This document shows positions 1-11,994 of a stretch of 64,000 nucleotides of DNA, in pieces (position 1 is the stretch's first letter; the number at the start of each line of letters is the position of its first letter). Source of the stretch: Lacticaseibacillus brantae DSM 23927 (GTDB lineage: Bacteria > Bacillota > Bacilli > Lactobacillales > Lactobacillaceae); NCBI RefSeq assembly GCF_001436115.1, contig NZ_AYZQ01000005.1, forward strand, positions 1-64,000. Reading direction: 5' to 3'. Made by a program: the position numbers and the translations under genes. The notes below the pieces were generated by a model, which had not been told where the DNA came from, ran no database searches, and saw nothing but the letters and a program-made list of their open reading frames with translations.

Positions 1-350
1 TTGTCAAAAGACAACTATAACAGCTTATCGAATTGGCAAGTCGTTGTCAAACACTTTATGAATAAAATGAATATTTATTCGCCGTGTCGGCGAAAGGCTC
101 AATCAACTCAATCAGTATAGCGAATCGATTTTTAAAAGTCAACCGATTTCTGTCGGTTAAAACTTGCTCTTGGCCTCAATGACGTTCACTAGTTTAGCAA
201 GCTCAGCCTTGCTATGTCAACCTCAGTTCAATTTCCCGCAAAGCCGAACGAAAGCACCGATTATCGCCACAATAGCCGGAAATATCTACTAAACGAACGA
301 AAACATGCCCTTTGAACTGACGACACGCGTAAAAACGCTAATAAATATCC
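1..350. other. Gene-free stretch at window edge
   Basis: I see no ORF of useful length and no tRNA-like fold here. A short hairpin (AACCGA/TCGGTT, about 144-161) lies in it but has no adjacent T-tract, so it is not a convincing terminator. The stretch lies downstream of the leftward metal-transport operon, beyond its terminator. Confidence 0.5.
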
Positions 351-382
351 AAAAAAGAGCGTCCAGCCAGTGGCGGACGCTC
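351..382 (-). terminator. Intrinsic terminator of the Mn-type ABC operon
   Basis: On the minus strand the stem GAGCGTCC/GGACGCTC is followed by TTTTTT, eight bases beyond the stop codon of the substrate-binding protein gene. Confidence 0.85.
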
Positions 383-389
383 AAAAATT

Positions 390-1328
390 TTATTTACTGA
401 GGCCTTGATGAATGTGATCTAAATTCCACTTCAACATGCCATAATACGTGTCCCCAGCCTGGCCCGCCTTGGCGAGCGAGTCCGTGAAAACTGTGGCCAC
501 AATGGGCAAGCCAGTTTCTTTGGCGACCTTTTCCATGGATTTAGGTGAGACTGAGCTCTCAACAAATAATGCAGTAACTTGCGATCGCGAAATCTGACCT
601 AATACCTGGCGCATCTGTTCTGGGGTTCCCTGACTTTCGGTATTAATTTCCCAAATATAGGCGGGGGTTAAGCCATAGGCCTTGGCAAAATATTTAAACG
701 CCCCTTCCGATGTCACTAACAACCGCTTATCCTGGGGAATATCTTGGAACTTAGCCTTGGCTTGCGCATCCAAGGCGCTGAGTTGTTTCACATAAGTTGC
801 TGTCCGTTTCTGGTAGGCAGTCCGGTTAGCTGGATCAGCCGCCTGGATAGCCTGTGAGATTGTTTCCACGTATCGAATCCCATTTTGAAGATCTAGCCAA
901 GCATGCGGGTCGACTTGATCGCTATTCTCGCCGCTCAACTTCATTGGCGCGACCTGAGCCGAAGCAGCAAAGACCTCTTTGTTCGGGCGTTTCTTAGCTT
1001 GCGTGGTCAGTTTGGTAAACCAGCCATTGCCCCCCGTCTCCAAATTCAAGCCATTATGAAAAATTAAATCAGCTTGAGCGACTGCGCTAATATCTTGCGG
1101 TCGTGGTTCATACTCATGTGGATCCGTTCCGCGAGGCACAATGCTATACACTTGCGCATCATCCCCAACAATCTGTTGCACCATATCCTCTAAGATTGAA
1201 TTTGTCGTCACAATGGAAAGACGGTCATTTTTGGTCAAAGACGCTGTCGCATCATGGTTCGTGAACCAATAGGTCCCAAATAGCATTAAGGCCAGTAATG
1301 GAATCGTGATGAGTAACTTACGCTTCAT
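390..1328 (-). CDS. Metal ABC transporter substrate-binding protein (Mn-type, PsaA/MtsA-like)
   Basis: A 312-residue extracellular solute-binding protein of the cluster A-I (PsaA/TroA) family that would deliver Mn2+ to the permease encoded just upstream. Expected metal ligands are visible: His in DPHEYEP, His in DPHAWLD, Glu in LLVTSEGAFKYF and Asp in VFTDSL. The Glu, where zinc binders usually have His, points to manganese. The ATG at 1328 is chosen because GGGAGG lies 7-8 bases before it; an in-frame extension to 1394 has no such site. The start overlaps the permease stop by 11 bp. Oddly, the N-terminal hydrophobic segment (about residues 6-18) has no Cys and hence no lipobox, so the protein may be anchored by its signal segment or secreted rather than lipidated. 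Substrate assignment is inference from family residues. Confidence 0.88.
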   Translation of the reverse strand: MKRKLLITIPLLALMLFGTYWFTNHDATASLTKNDRLSIVTTNSILEDMVQQIVGDDAQVYSIVPRGTDPHEYEPRPQDISAVAQADLIFHNGLNLETGGNGWFTKLTTQAKKRPNKEVFAASAQVAPMKLSGENSDQVDPHAWLDLQNGIRYVETISQAIQAADPANRTAYQKRTATYVKQLSALDAQAKAKFQDIPQDKRLLVTSEGAFKYFAKAYGLTPAYIWEINTESQGTPEQMRQVLGQISRSQVTALFVESSVSPKSMEKVAKETGLPIVATVFTDSLAKAGQAGDTYYGMLKWNLDHIHQGLSK

Positions 1329-2178
1329 CGCTGACACCTCCCTTGAACAAACGATTGCCAAACCGCTTAGGCGACAGCAAGAAGGATATTGCAAAGATGA
1401 AAGCAGCCACTAAGACGATGGCTGGCCCACTGGCCAAATTCCAAGTATAGCTAAAGTACAAGCCGACAATTGCGCTGACAACCCCCACACTTGAGGCGAT
1501 TATCATCATTTTAGCTAGCGAGTTGGTCCATAAAAAGCCAACAGCCGCCGGAGTAATGAGCATGGCTACAATCAAAATGATGCCGACAGTTTGCAATGCT
1601 GACACGGTCACTAAAGTTAACACGACCATCAAGCCATAGTGTAAAAAGGTTGTCTTCAGCCCGTAAGCCTGCGCAAACGTTGGATCAAATGACGAAATCA
1701 GTAATTCTTTAAAGAACAGGACAACAAAGAGTACCACTGCCGCTAAAATCCAAGCGGTCAATTTCAGATCACTATCACTAACCGCCAAGACGTTGCCAAA
1801 CAGAATATGGTGTAAGTTCGTCGTACTTTCAGCCAGCGATATCAGGATAAAGCCTAAGGCAAAGAACGCCGAGAAAATAATGCCGATGGCGGTGTCATTT
1901 TTCAACGCGCTCCGGTCGGCGATGTAGCCAATCAATACCGCAGCCAACACGCCCATGACAGAAGCGCCAATCACCAAGTTAATGCCAAGCATATAGGCTA
2001 AGGCCACACCAGGTAGAACTGAGTGCGAGATGGCATCCCCCATCAGGCTCATACCGCGAAGAATGATAAAACTACCGACAATGCCAGACATGACGCCCAC
2101 CATAATTGAGGTCAATAGGGCCGTCTGCAGGAAATTGTACTGGCTTAAGCCGGTGATAAATGCTTGAATACTAGCCAT
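1318..2178 (-). CDS. Metal ABC transporter permease (ZnuB/PsaC family)
   Basis: A 286-residue integral membrane protein with eight or so hydrophobic segments, typical of the ABC-3 family permeases for Mn/Zn/Fe. Characteristic stretches are GDAISHSVLPGVALAY near the N-terminus and TVGIILIVAMLITPAA in the C-terminal third. The start at 2178 (MASIQAF) follows GGAGG by 7 bases; the longer frame to 2277 lies inside the ATPase gene and has no site. It overlaps the ATPase stop by 8 bp and the binding-protein start by 11 bp, so the three genes are translationally coupled in the order ATPase, permease, binding protein, as in psaBCA. Confidence 0.93.
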   Translation of the reverse strand: MASIQAFITGLSQYNFLQTALLTSIMVGVMSGIVGSFIILRGMSLMGDAISHSVLPGVALAYMLGINLVIGASVMGVLAAVLIGYIADRSALKNDTAIGIIFSAFFALGFILISLAESTTNLHHILFGNVLAVSDSDLKLTAWILAAVVLFVVLFFKELLISSFDPTFAQAYGLKTTFLHYGLMVVLTLVTVSALQTVGIILIVAMLITPAAVGFLWTNSLAKMMIIASSVGVVSAIVGLYFSYTWNLASGPAIVLVAAFIFAISFLLSPKRFGNRLFKGGVSDEA

Positions 2179-2911
2179 TGTTAACCTCCTCAATAAAGAG
2201 CACCTTCCCCAAGTCTTCACTAAAGGCTTGGCCAATATTAGATCGGGTGAAAACACGCTCTGTCGAACCAGCCGCAATGACGCCGTGATTGAGAATTACT
2301 AAGTCATCGAAATACGTCGTCACTTTATTCAAATCATGATGGACGATGATGACTGTCTTACCAGCAGCCGTCAGCTCCCGAAGAATGGCCATGATTTGCG
2401 TTTCAGAAGCGAGATCAATGCCCACAAACGGTTCATCCAAGATGAGAACTTGGGCTTGTTGAACCAGGGCACGCGCCACAAAGACGCGTTGCAATTGGCC
2501 ACCAGAAAGCGCACTAAACTGGCGATGCTTAAAGTCTGTTAACCCAACCTGGTCAATAGCCGCAGTCACGGCATCGTGCATGGCTGGCGTGGGTTCATGA
2601 AATAGTTTCAGCTGCGGGTACACACCTGTCAGGACCACGTGTTCCACGTCAATTGGAAATGACAAGTCTAAATCCGCGCGCTGTTGCACATAGGCAATTT
2701 GGTTGAGCTGCGACTTGACGGGAGTATCGTTGAGCAGAATCTGGCCTTGACGGGGTTTGATCAAATTCAAAAGCGCCTTGATCAAGGTCGACTTACCGGC
2801 GCCATTAGGCCCGATGATACCGGTAATATGTCCGGGGGTAAACGTGACAGAGAGGTCTCTAAGGATATCTGTCCGCCCGTAGCCCACCGTTAAATTGGTG
2901 ATTGCGAGCAT
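2171..2911 (-). CDS. Metal ABC transporter ATP-binding protein
   Basis: A 246-residue ABC ATPase that would energise the Mn-type transporter. Visible motifs are Walker A GPNGAGKST (about residues 34-42), the signature LSGGQLQRV (about 136-144) and Walker B VLILDEPF, followed by the switch His in VIIVHHDL. It is the first gene of a three-gene leftward operon; AGGAGG precedes the ATG at 2911. The leader carries a DtxR/MntR-like palindrome and a plausible promoter, so repression by metal-loaded MntR is a reasonable inference. Confidence 0.95.
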   Translation of the reverse strand: MLAITNLTVGYGRTDILRDLSVTFTPGHITGIIGPNGAGKSTLIKALLNLIKPRQGQILLNDTPVKSQLNQIAYVQQRADLDLSFPIDVEHVVLTGVYPQLKLFHEPTPAMHDAVTAAIDQVGLTDFKHRQFSALSGGQLQRVFVARALVQQAQVLILDEPFVGIDLASETQIMAILRELTAAGKTVIIVHHDLNKVTTYFDDLVILNHGVIAAGSTERVFTRSNIGQAFSEDLGKVLFIEEVNNG

Positions 2912-2931
2912 AAAAACCTCCTACGATTTCT

Positions 2932-2953
2932 AAATTTAGGTTCGCCTTAACTT
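2932..2953 (-). promoter_or_regulatory. DtxR/MntR-like operator upstream of the Mn-type operon
   Basis: The inverted repeat AAATTTAGG-TTCG-CCTTAACTT has two 9-base arms matching at 7 of 9 positions across a 4-base centre. This resembles DtxR/SirR/MntR boxes (TTTAGG-N4-CCTWAA type). It sits just downstream of the inferred -10 element and upstream of the ATPase ribosome binding site, as expected of a repressor site. Identity of the regulator is inference. Confidence 0.6.
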
Positions 2954-2968
2954 TACCAGAAGATTTCC

Positions 2969-2996
2969 ATTTTAGCTACCATTAAAAATTAGTCTA
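2969..2996 (-). promoter_or_regulatory. Candidate promoter of the Mn-type operon
   Basis: On the minus strand TAGACT (2991-2996) and TAAAAT (2969-2974) are 16 bases apart. The -35 match is modest. The start site would be near 2962, immediately before the palindrome. Confidence 0.4.
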
Positions 2997-3054
2997 GACA
3001 TAACTTGACGGTTATCCCGTCATTCGAATTTAAACTAGCGAGCTTTCCGCCGCA

Positions 3055-3088
3055 CAAAAAAAGCACCTCGGATTAACCGAGGTGCTTA
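3055..3088 (-). terminator. Intrinsic terminator of lysS
   Basis: Perfect stem AAGCACCTCGG/CCGAGGTGCTT with a 4-6 base loop, followed on the minus strand by seven T residues, just after the lysS stop. Confidence 0.93.
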
Positions 3089-3095
3089 GGTTTTA

Positions 3096-5677
<2,582 letters not shown>

Positions 5678-5713
5678 TGCTTTCACCTTCACTTTGTTGT
5701 TATTTTATGTCTC

Positions 5714-5743
5714 AGAATAGCATAAAAAATCCAGTCCTTGCAA
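5714..5743 (-). promoter_or_regulatory. Candidate dusB promoter
   Basis: Minus-strand TTGCAA (5738-5743) and TATTCT (5714-5719) with an 18-base spacer, in the gap between hslO and dusB. Confidence 0.45.
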
Positions 5744-5765
5744 CCACAGTTCGTGGTCACGCGCT

Positions 5766-6653
5766 TTAGTCGGCGTTTTTTTGCATCAGGGCTTCGAGGT
5801 CAGCGACACTGTATTCATAGTGATTGCCACAGAATTTGCAGATGGCTTCAGCGCCACCATCTTCATCAATCATGGCTTGCAAATCTTTCTTTGGCAAGGT
5901 CGCCATGACTTCCCCGAAATGTTCTTTAGAACACGTACACTGATAGCTCAGTGGTTGGCGATCGATGATGTTGAGCTCACCAGTGCCAAAGATTCGATCC
6001 GCAATTTGTTCAGGGGTAACGCCGGCTTTGAGTAATTCAGACACCAACGGTAACGTCTTCACATTGCTCTCAAGGGTCTTCAAGGCTTCATCCGTGGCGC
6101 CAGGTAAGGCCTGCACCATGAAACCGCCAGCCACGCCAATCGTATTATCCGCATTGACAAACACCGATACGCCAATGGCAGAAGGCACCTGTTCGGAAGT
6201 AGCTAAATAATAAGCGAAGTCTTCCCCAAGTTCACCGGAAACGAGTGGCACTTGACCGGTGAACGGTTCGCCTAAACCAAGATCCTTGGTCACCGCCAAA
6301 ATCCCATTCGCCCCAACTGCTTTAGCCACGTCGATTTTGCCGACCAGATTCAGCGGCAAAGTCACATGAGGATTGTCCACATAGCCACGAACAGTCCCTT
6401 GGCTGGTGCCATCCACAACAATGGCGCCCACTGGGCCATCGCCTTTAATCCGGACCGTCAACAAATCATCGGCATTCTTCAAACCAGCTGCCGAGAGCAA
6501 ACTGGTCGCAATCAACGTCCGGCCCAGGGCAGCACTGGCTGCACTCCAGGTGTCCTGACGCCGCTGGGCTTCACTCACAGTCTGGGTGGCGTCCGCGGCA
6601 AAGAACCGGAAGAATCCGTCTTTGGTCATGCCCGTTACAATATAGTCGTCCAT
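5766..6653 (-). CDS. hslO: Hsp33 redox-regulated chaperone
   Basis: Cytosolic holdase activated by oxidation of a zinc centre. The 295-residue protein carries the four zinc Cys near its C-terminus as CTC in QCTCSKEHF and CKFC in EAICKFCGNHYE. The N-terminal domain begins MDDYIVTGMTKDGFFR. The ATG at 6653 follows AAAGGAGAAT at good spacing; the longer frame to 6752 would run into the ftsH terminator. It has its own strong promoter, so it can be expressed apart from ftsH. Confidence 0.96.
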   Translation of the reverse strand: MDDYIVTGMTKDGFFRFFAADATQTVSEAQRRQDTWSAASAALGRTLIATSLLSAAGLKNADDLLTVRIKGDGPVGAIVVDGTSQGTVRGYVDNPHVTLPLNLVGKIDVAKAVGANGILAVTKDLGLGEPFTGQVPLVSGELGEDFAYYLATSEQVPSAIGVSVFVNADNTIGVAGGFMVQALPGATDEALKTLESNVKTLPLVSELLKAGVTPEQIADRIFGTGELNIIDRQPLSYQCTCSKEHFGEVMATLPKKDLQAMIDEDGGAEAICKFCGNHYEYSVADLEALMQKNAD

Positions 6654-6688
6654 AATATTCTCCTTTATCGCGCATTCAAATGTAGTCC

Positions 6689-6717
6689 ATTGTAATCGAT
6701 ATTCTACCAATTGGCAA
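6689..6717 (-). promoter_or_regulatory. hslO promoter
   Basis: Minus-strand TTGCCA (6712-6717), 17-base spacer, TACAAT (6689-6694). Close to consensus and placed just after the ftsH terminator, 35 bases before the hslO start. Confidence 0.75.
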
Positions 6718-6734
6718 AAAGCCAAGCTAGCCAC

Positions 6735-6763
6735 AAAAAAAGCCCATCGCAACAGCGATGGGC
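6735..6763 (-). terminator. Intrinsic terminator of ftsH
   Basis: Perfect stem AGCCCATCGC/GCGATGGGCT with a 4-base loop and seven T residues on the minus strand. Confidence 0.93.
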
Positions 6764-6790
6764 TTTTTCATAACTTCACGCTAGGATATC

Positions 6791-8953
6791 CTAAGCGTGT
6801 GGATCGTCATCAGACGGCTTGTCCTCAGGATCTTGATTTGGTGGCGTCACATCAGCACCGTCACCTGCATCTGGTGGTAATTCATCAGAATCATCCCCGG
6901 AAGTATCTTGATCATTATTATTGGTATCGCCGTCATGCTTTTCAGCTTGATCATTGTTGTTTTCAGCGCTTTGCTTGGTGGCATCACGTTGTTCCAAAGC
7001 AGCCTTAGCTTCTTCAAATGTGGCCGCCTTTTCTGATGGGAAATCATCAGGCTTGTCTGGCATCTTGCCATCGTTAAACAAGCTGAGGATTTCCTTTTCA
7101 TCCAAGGTTTCATATTTGAGTAAGGCTTCCGCAATCAGCTTATGCTGTTCACGATGGGCTTCGATAATTTCATGTGCCCGCTTGTGACCTTCGTCAATCA
7201 GCCGACGAACTTCTGAATCAATCGCAGCTGCTGTTTCTTGTGAATAGGCAGGCATTTGACCATATTGGGCACCCACGAATGGTTGACCTTCTGATTCAAG
7301 TTGCACCGTCCCCAGCTTCTCAGTCATCCCGTATTGGGTAACCATGCCGCGAGCGATTTGCGTTGCCTGTTCAAAGTCATTGCTTGCCCCAGTGGATTCA
7401 ACACCGAAGATAATTTCTTCAGCTGTCCGTCCGCCAAGTAAGCCAACAATTTGTTCATTCAGTTCTTTCTTTGTCAGTAAGAATTGATCGTCCTTAGGTA
7501 ACATGATGGCATAACCACCAGCACGCCCACGAGGCACAATCGTGACTTTCCGCACTGTCCGGGAGTCACTGAGAACTAACCCAACAATGGCGTGCCCTGC
7601 TTCATGGTAGGCCACCATTTCGCGTTCCTTCTTGCTGATGACCCGATCACGCTTGGCAGGGCCAGCAATGACACGGTCTTCAGCTTCATCCACATCGGTA
7701 CTGTCGATTTCAGTCTTCCCACGACGAGCAGCGACCAAGGCAGCTTCGTTTAAGAGATTTTCCAAATCAGCCCCGACAAAACCAGGAGTTTGTTGCGCAA
7801 CAACCTTTAAGTCAACATCAGGCGCCAATGGCTTGCCCTTTGCGTGAACCTTCAAGATTGCTTCCCGACCCTTGACATCAGGCCGGCCAACAAGAATCTT
7901 CCGATCAAAACGACCTGGCCGCAGCAAAGCTGGGTCAAGCACATCAGAACGGTTCGTCGCAGCGATGACAATGACGCCTTCGCTACCAGTAAACCCGTCC
8001 ATTTCAACCAGCAATTGGTTCAGGGTTTGTTCACGTTCATCGTGACCGCCGCCCATGCCAGCACCACGCTGACGACCGACAGCATCAATTTCATCAATAA
8101 AGATAATCGCAGGGGCACTCTTCTTGGCTTGATCAAACAAGTCCCGCACACGACTAGCCCCGACCCCGACGAACATTTCGACAAAGTCTGAACCAGAGAT
8201 GGAGAAGAATGGCACGCCCGCTTCACCAGCAACTGCCTTAGCCAGTAAGGTTTTACCAGTACCTGGAGGTCCTTCGAGCAAGACCCCGGCTGGAATCCGC
8301 GCGCCTAAGCTCGAGAATTTCCGTGGGTCTTTCAAGAATTCAACGACTTCAACCAATTCTTGCTTTTCTTCTTCGGCGCCAGCGACGTCAGAGAAACGAA
8401 CAGGATTGGACTTTTTGTCGGCTTGCTTAGCCCGGGACTTACCGAAGTTCATCACCCGGCCATTGCCACCGCCTTGTCCAGCTTGGCTCATCATCATGTA
8501 CATGAAAATCATGATGACGACCAGTGGCAAGAATGTTAATAAGACAGAGACCCAAACCCCAGATTGAGATTCAGTTAAGGTGTCATTTTTAACGTTATTT
8601 GTCGCTGCAGACTTTTGAATCTCAGCCAAAGTTGAATCGTTGGCAGGGACATAGGCAGTAAAGCCTTCGACCTTACTACTGCTACTGCCAAAGAGCGAAA
8701 TTTGGTTGTTGCTTGATGCTTTCTTTGGTGTCCGGTATTCACCTGCGACTTTGTACACGCCACCAGACGGTTGTAAGGTAAAACTCTTTACCTCGTTCTT
8801 TTGCAAATCAGACACAAATTCACTTGATTGAATTTCTTGGGTCTGACCGGCAGAGTCCCCGTGCATAAAGTACGCAATCCCGGTTACGATCAGTACGAAG
8901 ATGATGATATATGTCAACGTACTGCTGAATAAACCAGTTTGTCTTTTCTTCAT
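6791..8953 (-). CDS. ftsH: ATP-dependent zinc metalloprotease FtsH
   Basis: Membrane-anchored AAA+ protease for membrane-protein quality control. The 720-residue protein has a first TM helix (about 12-30), an extracytoplasmic part, a second TM (about 134-155), Walker A GPPGTGKT (228-235), Walker B IIFIDEID (283-290) and the zinc site HEAGH (450-454). The last 70-80 residues are an unusually long Asp/Glu/Asn-rich tail. The ATG at 8953 follows GGAGG. A 23-bp inverted repeat (CACGCT...AGCGTG, 6777-6799) spans the stop codon. The hpt-ftsH order is the common Firmicutes one. Confidence 0.97.
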   Translation of the reverse strand: MKKRQTGLFSSTLTYIIIFVLIVTGIAYFMHGDSAGQTQEIQSSEFVSDLQKNEVKSFTLQPSGGVYKVAGEYRTPKKASSNNQISLFGSSSSKVEGFTAYVPANDSTLAEIQKSAATNNVKNDTLTESQSGVWVSVLLTFLPLVVIMIFMYMMMSQAGQGGGNGRVMNFGKSRAKQADKKSNPVRFSDVAGAEEEKQELVEVVEFLKDPRKFSSLGARIPAGVLLEGPPGTGKTLLAKAVAGEAGVPFFSISGSDFVEMFVGVGASRVRDLFDQAKKSAPAIIFIDEIDAVGRQRGAGMGGGHDEREQTLNQLLVEMDGFTGSEGVIVIAATNRSDVLDPALLRPGRFDRKILVGRPDVKGREAILKVHAKGKPLAPDVDLKVVAQQTPGFVGADLENLLNEAALVAARRGKTEIDSTDVDEAEDRVIAGPAKRDRVISKKEREMVAYHEAGHAIVGLVLSDSRTVRKVTIVPRGRAGGYAIMLPKDDQFLLTKKELNEQIVGLLGGRTAEEIIFGVESTGASNDFEQATQIARGMVTQYGMTEKLGTVQLESEGQPFVGAQYGQMPAYSQETAAAIDSEVRRLIDEGHKRAHEIIEAHREQHKLIAEALLKYETLDEKEILSLFNDGKMPDKPDDFPSEKAATFEEAKAALEQRDATKQSAENNNDQAEKHDGDTNNNDQDTSGDDSDELPPDAGDGADVTPPNQDPEDKPSDDDPHA

Positions 8954-9026
8954 TATAACCTCCAGCAACATTGTTTCAGTGCATGAATCACACTAAATCA
9001 TAACACAGCACTGCATTTAAAACACA

Positions 9027-9566
9027 TTATTTTGCATAAACCTCTGGCTTCAAAACCCCGATGTACGGAAGGTTTCGATACCGTTCTGCGTAGTCTAAAC
9101 CATAACCCACCACAAACTCGTTTGGCACCTTCGTGCCCACATAATCAGCGGAAACATCCACCACGCGGCCTTCAGGTTTATCCATGAGTGTGCAGACCTT
9201 AATCGAGTTGGCCTGACGGGTTTGGAACATGTCCATCAGATACCGTAATGTGCGGCCAGTGTCGACAATATCTTCGACAATCAACACATCGCGACCGCGC
9301 ACACTCGTATCAAGATCCTTGATGATTTTCACTTCACCGCTTGAAATGGTCGCATCCCCATAACTGGAGACATCCATGAAATCAATTTCCAAGTAGTCGT
9401 CGATTTCACGGACCAAGTCAGTCATAAACAGGATGGCCCCTTTCAGAATACACACCACTAATGGATTCTTGCCGGCATAATCGGCCTTGATTTGTGCCGC
9501 TAGGCGGGCATTAATCGCTTGAATATCTTCTCGGGAGTACAAGACCTTGAGGATGTCTGGGTTCAT
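9027..9566 (-). CDS. hpt: Hypoxanthine phosphoribosyltransferase
   Basis: Purine salvage enzyme that transfers hypoxanthine or guanine to PRPP. The 179-residue protein has the PRPP motif [13 protein letters not shown] and the flexible-loop region [13 protein letters not shown], with length typical of the family. Its ATG overlaps the tilS stop in an ATGA arrangement, so translation is coupled; tilS-hpt-ftsH is a conserved block in Gram-positive bacteria. Confidence 0.96.
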   Translation of the reverse strand: MNPDILKVLYSREDIQAINARLAAQIKADYAGKNPLVVCILKGAILFMTDLVREIDDYLEIDFMDVSSYGDATISSGEVKIIKDLDTSVRGRDVLIVEDIVDTGRTLRYLMDMFQTRQANSIKVCTLMDKPEGRVVDVSADYVGTKVPNEFVVGYGLDYAERYRNLPYIGVLKPEVYAK

Positions 9567-10891
9567 CGGTTTTCTTTGCCTCGATTCATGAATTTTTCTG
9601 GCAGGCGCGCCAGTACAGACCGCATTATATCAGTTTGTTCTGGCTTAAACAATTGGCCAGGTTCAATTCCCGCGCCCCCGAGAATTTGGTCACCACGAGC
9701 CACCAATATGCCCTGACGAGCAGGCTGGGACCAGTGATGATTAATCATAAATCGAGCTAATTTCTGATGTTGGCCATTGGCTAGTTGCAACCAATCCCCT
9801 GGCTGGCGTTGGCGCACCGTCACTGGCAAAGCCGCCCAGACTTCAGCTAAGGGTTCTGCGTGATCCGGGAGCTGAGTAAATAGACCGATTTGTTGCGATC
9901 CAGACGACACCCATTGATTATGCATCGTCACTGTTACTGGCGGCACCGAGACGGGCGCATCTTGCAGCATTAAGCGATGATAACTGACTGCAATCTTCTG
10001 GCCGGCCCCAACATCAAAGGTTAAATTGCCGCGTTGACTTTGATTCAAGCCGGCTAGAATCTGGTCAATTTGTTTAGCCGAGATTGTGGGCACCCACTGC
10101 TGCAATTGAGCTTGCAACAATAAGGCTTGGGTGGCCAGTGGTAAGTCAACAAATGGACGCCAATCGACAGTACGAGCATCGACTTGGGCAGCCGCCAGTT
10201 GGCGCTTAATTTGCTGCTGGGCTAAGGCCAAAGTGGCCGTCAATTCAGCGGCAAAACGATTAACGTGTGCCCCTGCCTGCGGGTTAATCTGTTTAAGGAG
10301 AGGCAGTACTTGCTGTCGTAACAGATTCCGTGAATAGCGGACGTCATTGTTACTTGGATCATCCACATGGGGCACGTGATGGGCCACGGCATATTGTCGC
10401 AGGTTTGATTTAGATTGGTTTAAGAATGGGCGCCACAGTTCAATGTCTTTAGTCAGCTGCCGTTTTGGCTGAATGCCAGCCATTGCAGCCAGATTACCAG
10501 AACGCACCAGTCGAAAAAGGACTGTTTCAATTTCATCATCTTGGTGATGAGCGGTCAATACGGCTTGGGCCTGATATTGCCCTGCGACTTTTGCCAAAAA
10601 CTCGTATCGAGCCTGGCGCGCGGCTGCTTCAATGCCCGTCGTTGGATGGTCAGCTTGTGGCCAACTGGCTGTGACAAACGGTACCCCTAATTGGTGCGCA
10701 TACTCGCTCACCAGATCCGCTTCTGCATCACTTTCAGGACGCAGTTGGTGATTGAAGTGCGCAGCAATTAAAGCCGCAGGTGCAACTTCTTGAACCAATT
10801 GCGTCAACAACACCATTGAATCCACACCGCCGGAAACGGCGACGACCAGTGGCCGACCGTCTAGGTTAAACGGTCGCAACAAGTCACTCAT
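9563..10891 (-). CDS. tilS: tRNA(Ile)-lysidine synthetase
   Basis: Attaches lysine to C34 of the AUA-reading tRNA-Ile so that it decodes AUA instead of AUG; essential. The 442-residue protein carries the PP-loop SGGVDS (residues 20-25), the HHQDDEIET motif, and a C-terminal TilS domain (RQRQPGDWL). The ATG at 10891 follows GAGGAGGG by about 8 bases. A hairpin with weak terminator character sits directly upstream of the ribosome binding site. Confidence 0.95.
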   Translation of the reverse strand: MSDLLRPFNLDGRPLVVAVSGGVDSMVLLTQLVQEVAPAALIAAHFNHQLRPESDAEADLVSEYAHQLGVPFVTASWPQADHPTTGIEAAARQARYEFLAKVAGQYQAQAVLTAHHQDDEIETVLFRLVRSGNLAAMAGIQPKRQLTKDIELWRPFLNQSKSNLRQYAVAHHVPHVDDPSNNDVRYSRNLLRQQVLPLLKQINPQAGAHVNRFAAELTATLALAQQQIKRQLAAAQVDARTVDWRPFVDLPLATQALLLQAQLQQWVPTISAKQIDQILAGLNQSQRGNLTFDVGAGQKIAVSYHRLMLQDAPVSVPPVTVTMHNQWVSSGSQQIGLFTQLPDHAEPLAEVWAALPVTVRQRQPGDWLQLANGQHQKLARFMINHHWSQPARQGILVARGDQILGGAGIEPGQLFKPEQTDIMRSVLARLPEKFMNRGKENR

Positions 10892-10913
10892 TGAACATCC
10901 CTCCTCACAAAAC

Positions 10914-10953
10914 AGGGGCCTGCGCCAAAACTGTCGTTTTGTCACAAGCCCCT
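10914..10953 (-). terminator. Hairpin ahead of tilS (possible attenuator)
   Basis: An 11-bp stem AGGGGCTTGTG/CGCAGGCCCCT (two G-U pairs) encloses a second stem AAAAC/GTTTT. It is followed on the minus strand by TGTTTTGTG, an imperfect T-tract, and then by the tilS ribosome binding site. It could be a leaky terminator or an mRNA processing signal between the S1-domain gene and tilS. Confidence 0.45.
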
Positions 10954-11005
10954 TATCATCTTTAACTTCTATTAAACGTCTTGAATCCATGAACATCGGT
11001 AATGA

Positions 11006-11485
11006 TTAGCTTCGACGACCGCCACGGCCGCCGCGCTTGCCTTCGGTGTTGCGTCGAAGACTGCTCAGTCGATCTTCACTTTCCTTCAAGAACCCAGACA
11101 TCAGACTATCGAAATCATCCTTAGCTGGTGCTGGTTTGCTGGACCGAGCATTAAAGTCATTATTTGGTTTGTGGAAGTCTTTACCGCCACGTGGTGCATG
11201 GGAGAACTTTTCTTGGCCGCGGTTTGCTGGTCGCGGTGCACTCGGCTTAGGATTATCGACTGCCTTACGAATTGACAGGCCAATCTTGCCATCCTTGACT
11301 GACATCACTTTGACGGTGACCTCGTCGCCTACTGATAACACATCGTGGATATCCTTCACATAGGCATCTGAAACCTCACTGATATGCACCAGGCCAGTTT
11401 GCCCGTCCCCTAAATCAACAAAAGCCCCGAAATTCGTGATCCCAGTTACTTTCCCAGGAACCTTTGCGCCAACTTCAACTGCCAT
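11006..11485 (-). CDS. S1-domain RNA-binding protein (CvfD/GSP13, YabR family)
   Basis: A 159-residue protein with a single N-terminal S1 domain (about 3-75; GKVTGITNFGAFVDL, GLVHISEVSD, GKIGLSIRKA) followed by a basic, Gly/Arg/Pro-rich tail ending in RGGRGGRRS, likely RNA-binding and disordered. Members are ribosome-associated or post-transcriptional regulators. It lies between divIC and tilS, exactly where yabR lies in Bacillus and relatives. Start at 11485 is preceded by GAGGAGG. Confidence 0.9.
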   Translation of the reverse strand: MAVEVGAKVPGKVTGITNFGAFVDLGDGQTGLVHISEVSDAYVKDIHDVLSVGDEVTVKVMSVKDGKIGLSIRKAVDNPKPSAPRPANRGQEKFSHAPRGGKDFHKPNNDFNARSSKPAPAKDDFDSLMSGFLKESEDRLSSLRRNTEGKRGGRGGRRS

Positions 11486-11560
11486 ATATAAAAGTAGTCC
11501 TCCTCATAAAATTGTATCTCTTAGTATACCAGACCCCAGGCGCCGTGCAAGCGCTGACGA

Positions 11561-11908
11561 TTAATCTGGCTGATTGGTTTTGTCGGGGAGATTAAACAAA
11601 ATTTCCCCAGGTTTGGCCACATAATACTTCTGACGGACCAGCTTCTCCAAATAAGTTTCATTCTTCAGCTGATCAACCTGTACTTTCAGCACAGATTTGT
11701 TGGCCTTGACCGTCTTTAATTTCTTGTTCGCCGAAACGAGAGCCGCGTTTGTCTCACCAAGCGCATGTTGAGCCCGAATGACTTGCACTGACCCAATCAG
11801 AACAGTCAAAACCATCACCGCCACGATGAACAATCGCCGCCGCCGATGAATTTGAGTCGCCCGACTACCGGACTTCAGATGTTGCTGCGCTTTGCTAAGA
11901 TGTTTCAC
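11561..11908 (-). CDS. divIC: Septum formation initiator DivIC/FtsB-like
   Basis: A 115-residue bitopic membrane protein: a basic N-terminal cytoplasmic part, one TM helix (about 26-45), then a coiled coil (about 50-85) and a short C-terminal domain (YLEKLVRQKYYVAKPGE) typical of the FtsB/DivIC family. It acts in the divisome with FtsL and DivIB. Position after rqcP and before the S1-domain gene matches the Bacillus divIC neighbourhood. Confidence 0.92.
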   Translation of the reverse strand: MKHLSKAQQHLKSGSRATQIHRRRRLFIVAVMVLTVLIGSVQVIRAQHALGETNAALVSANKKLKTVKANKSVLKVQVDQLKNETYLEKLVRQKYYVAKPGEILFNLPDKTNQPD

Positions 11909-11994
11909 GATACTCCCTCCTTTTTACTCAGTATACCAAGTTCATTCTCTGGCGTACAGGTGACTTCTGCTAATTCGGCTAAAAATGTGAGCGC

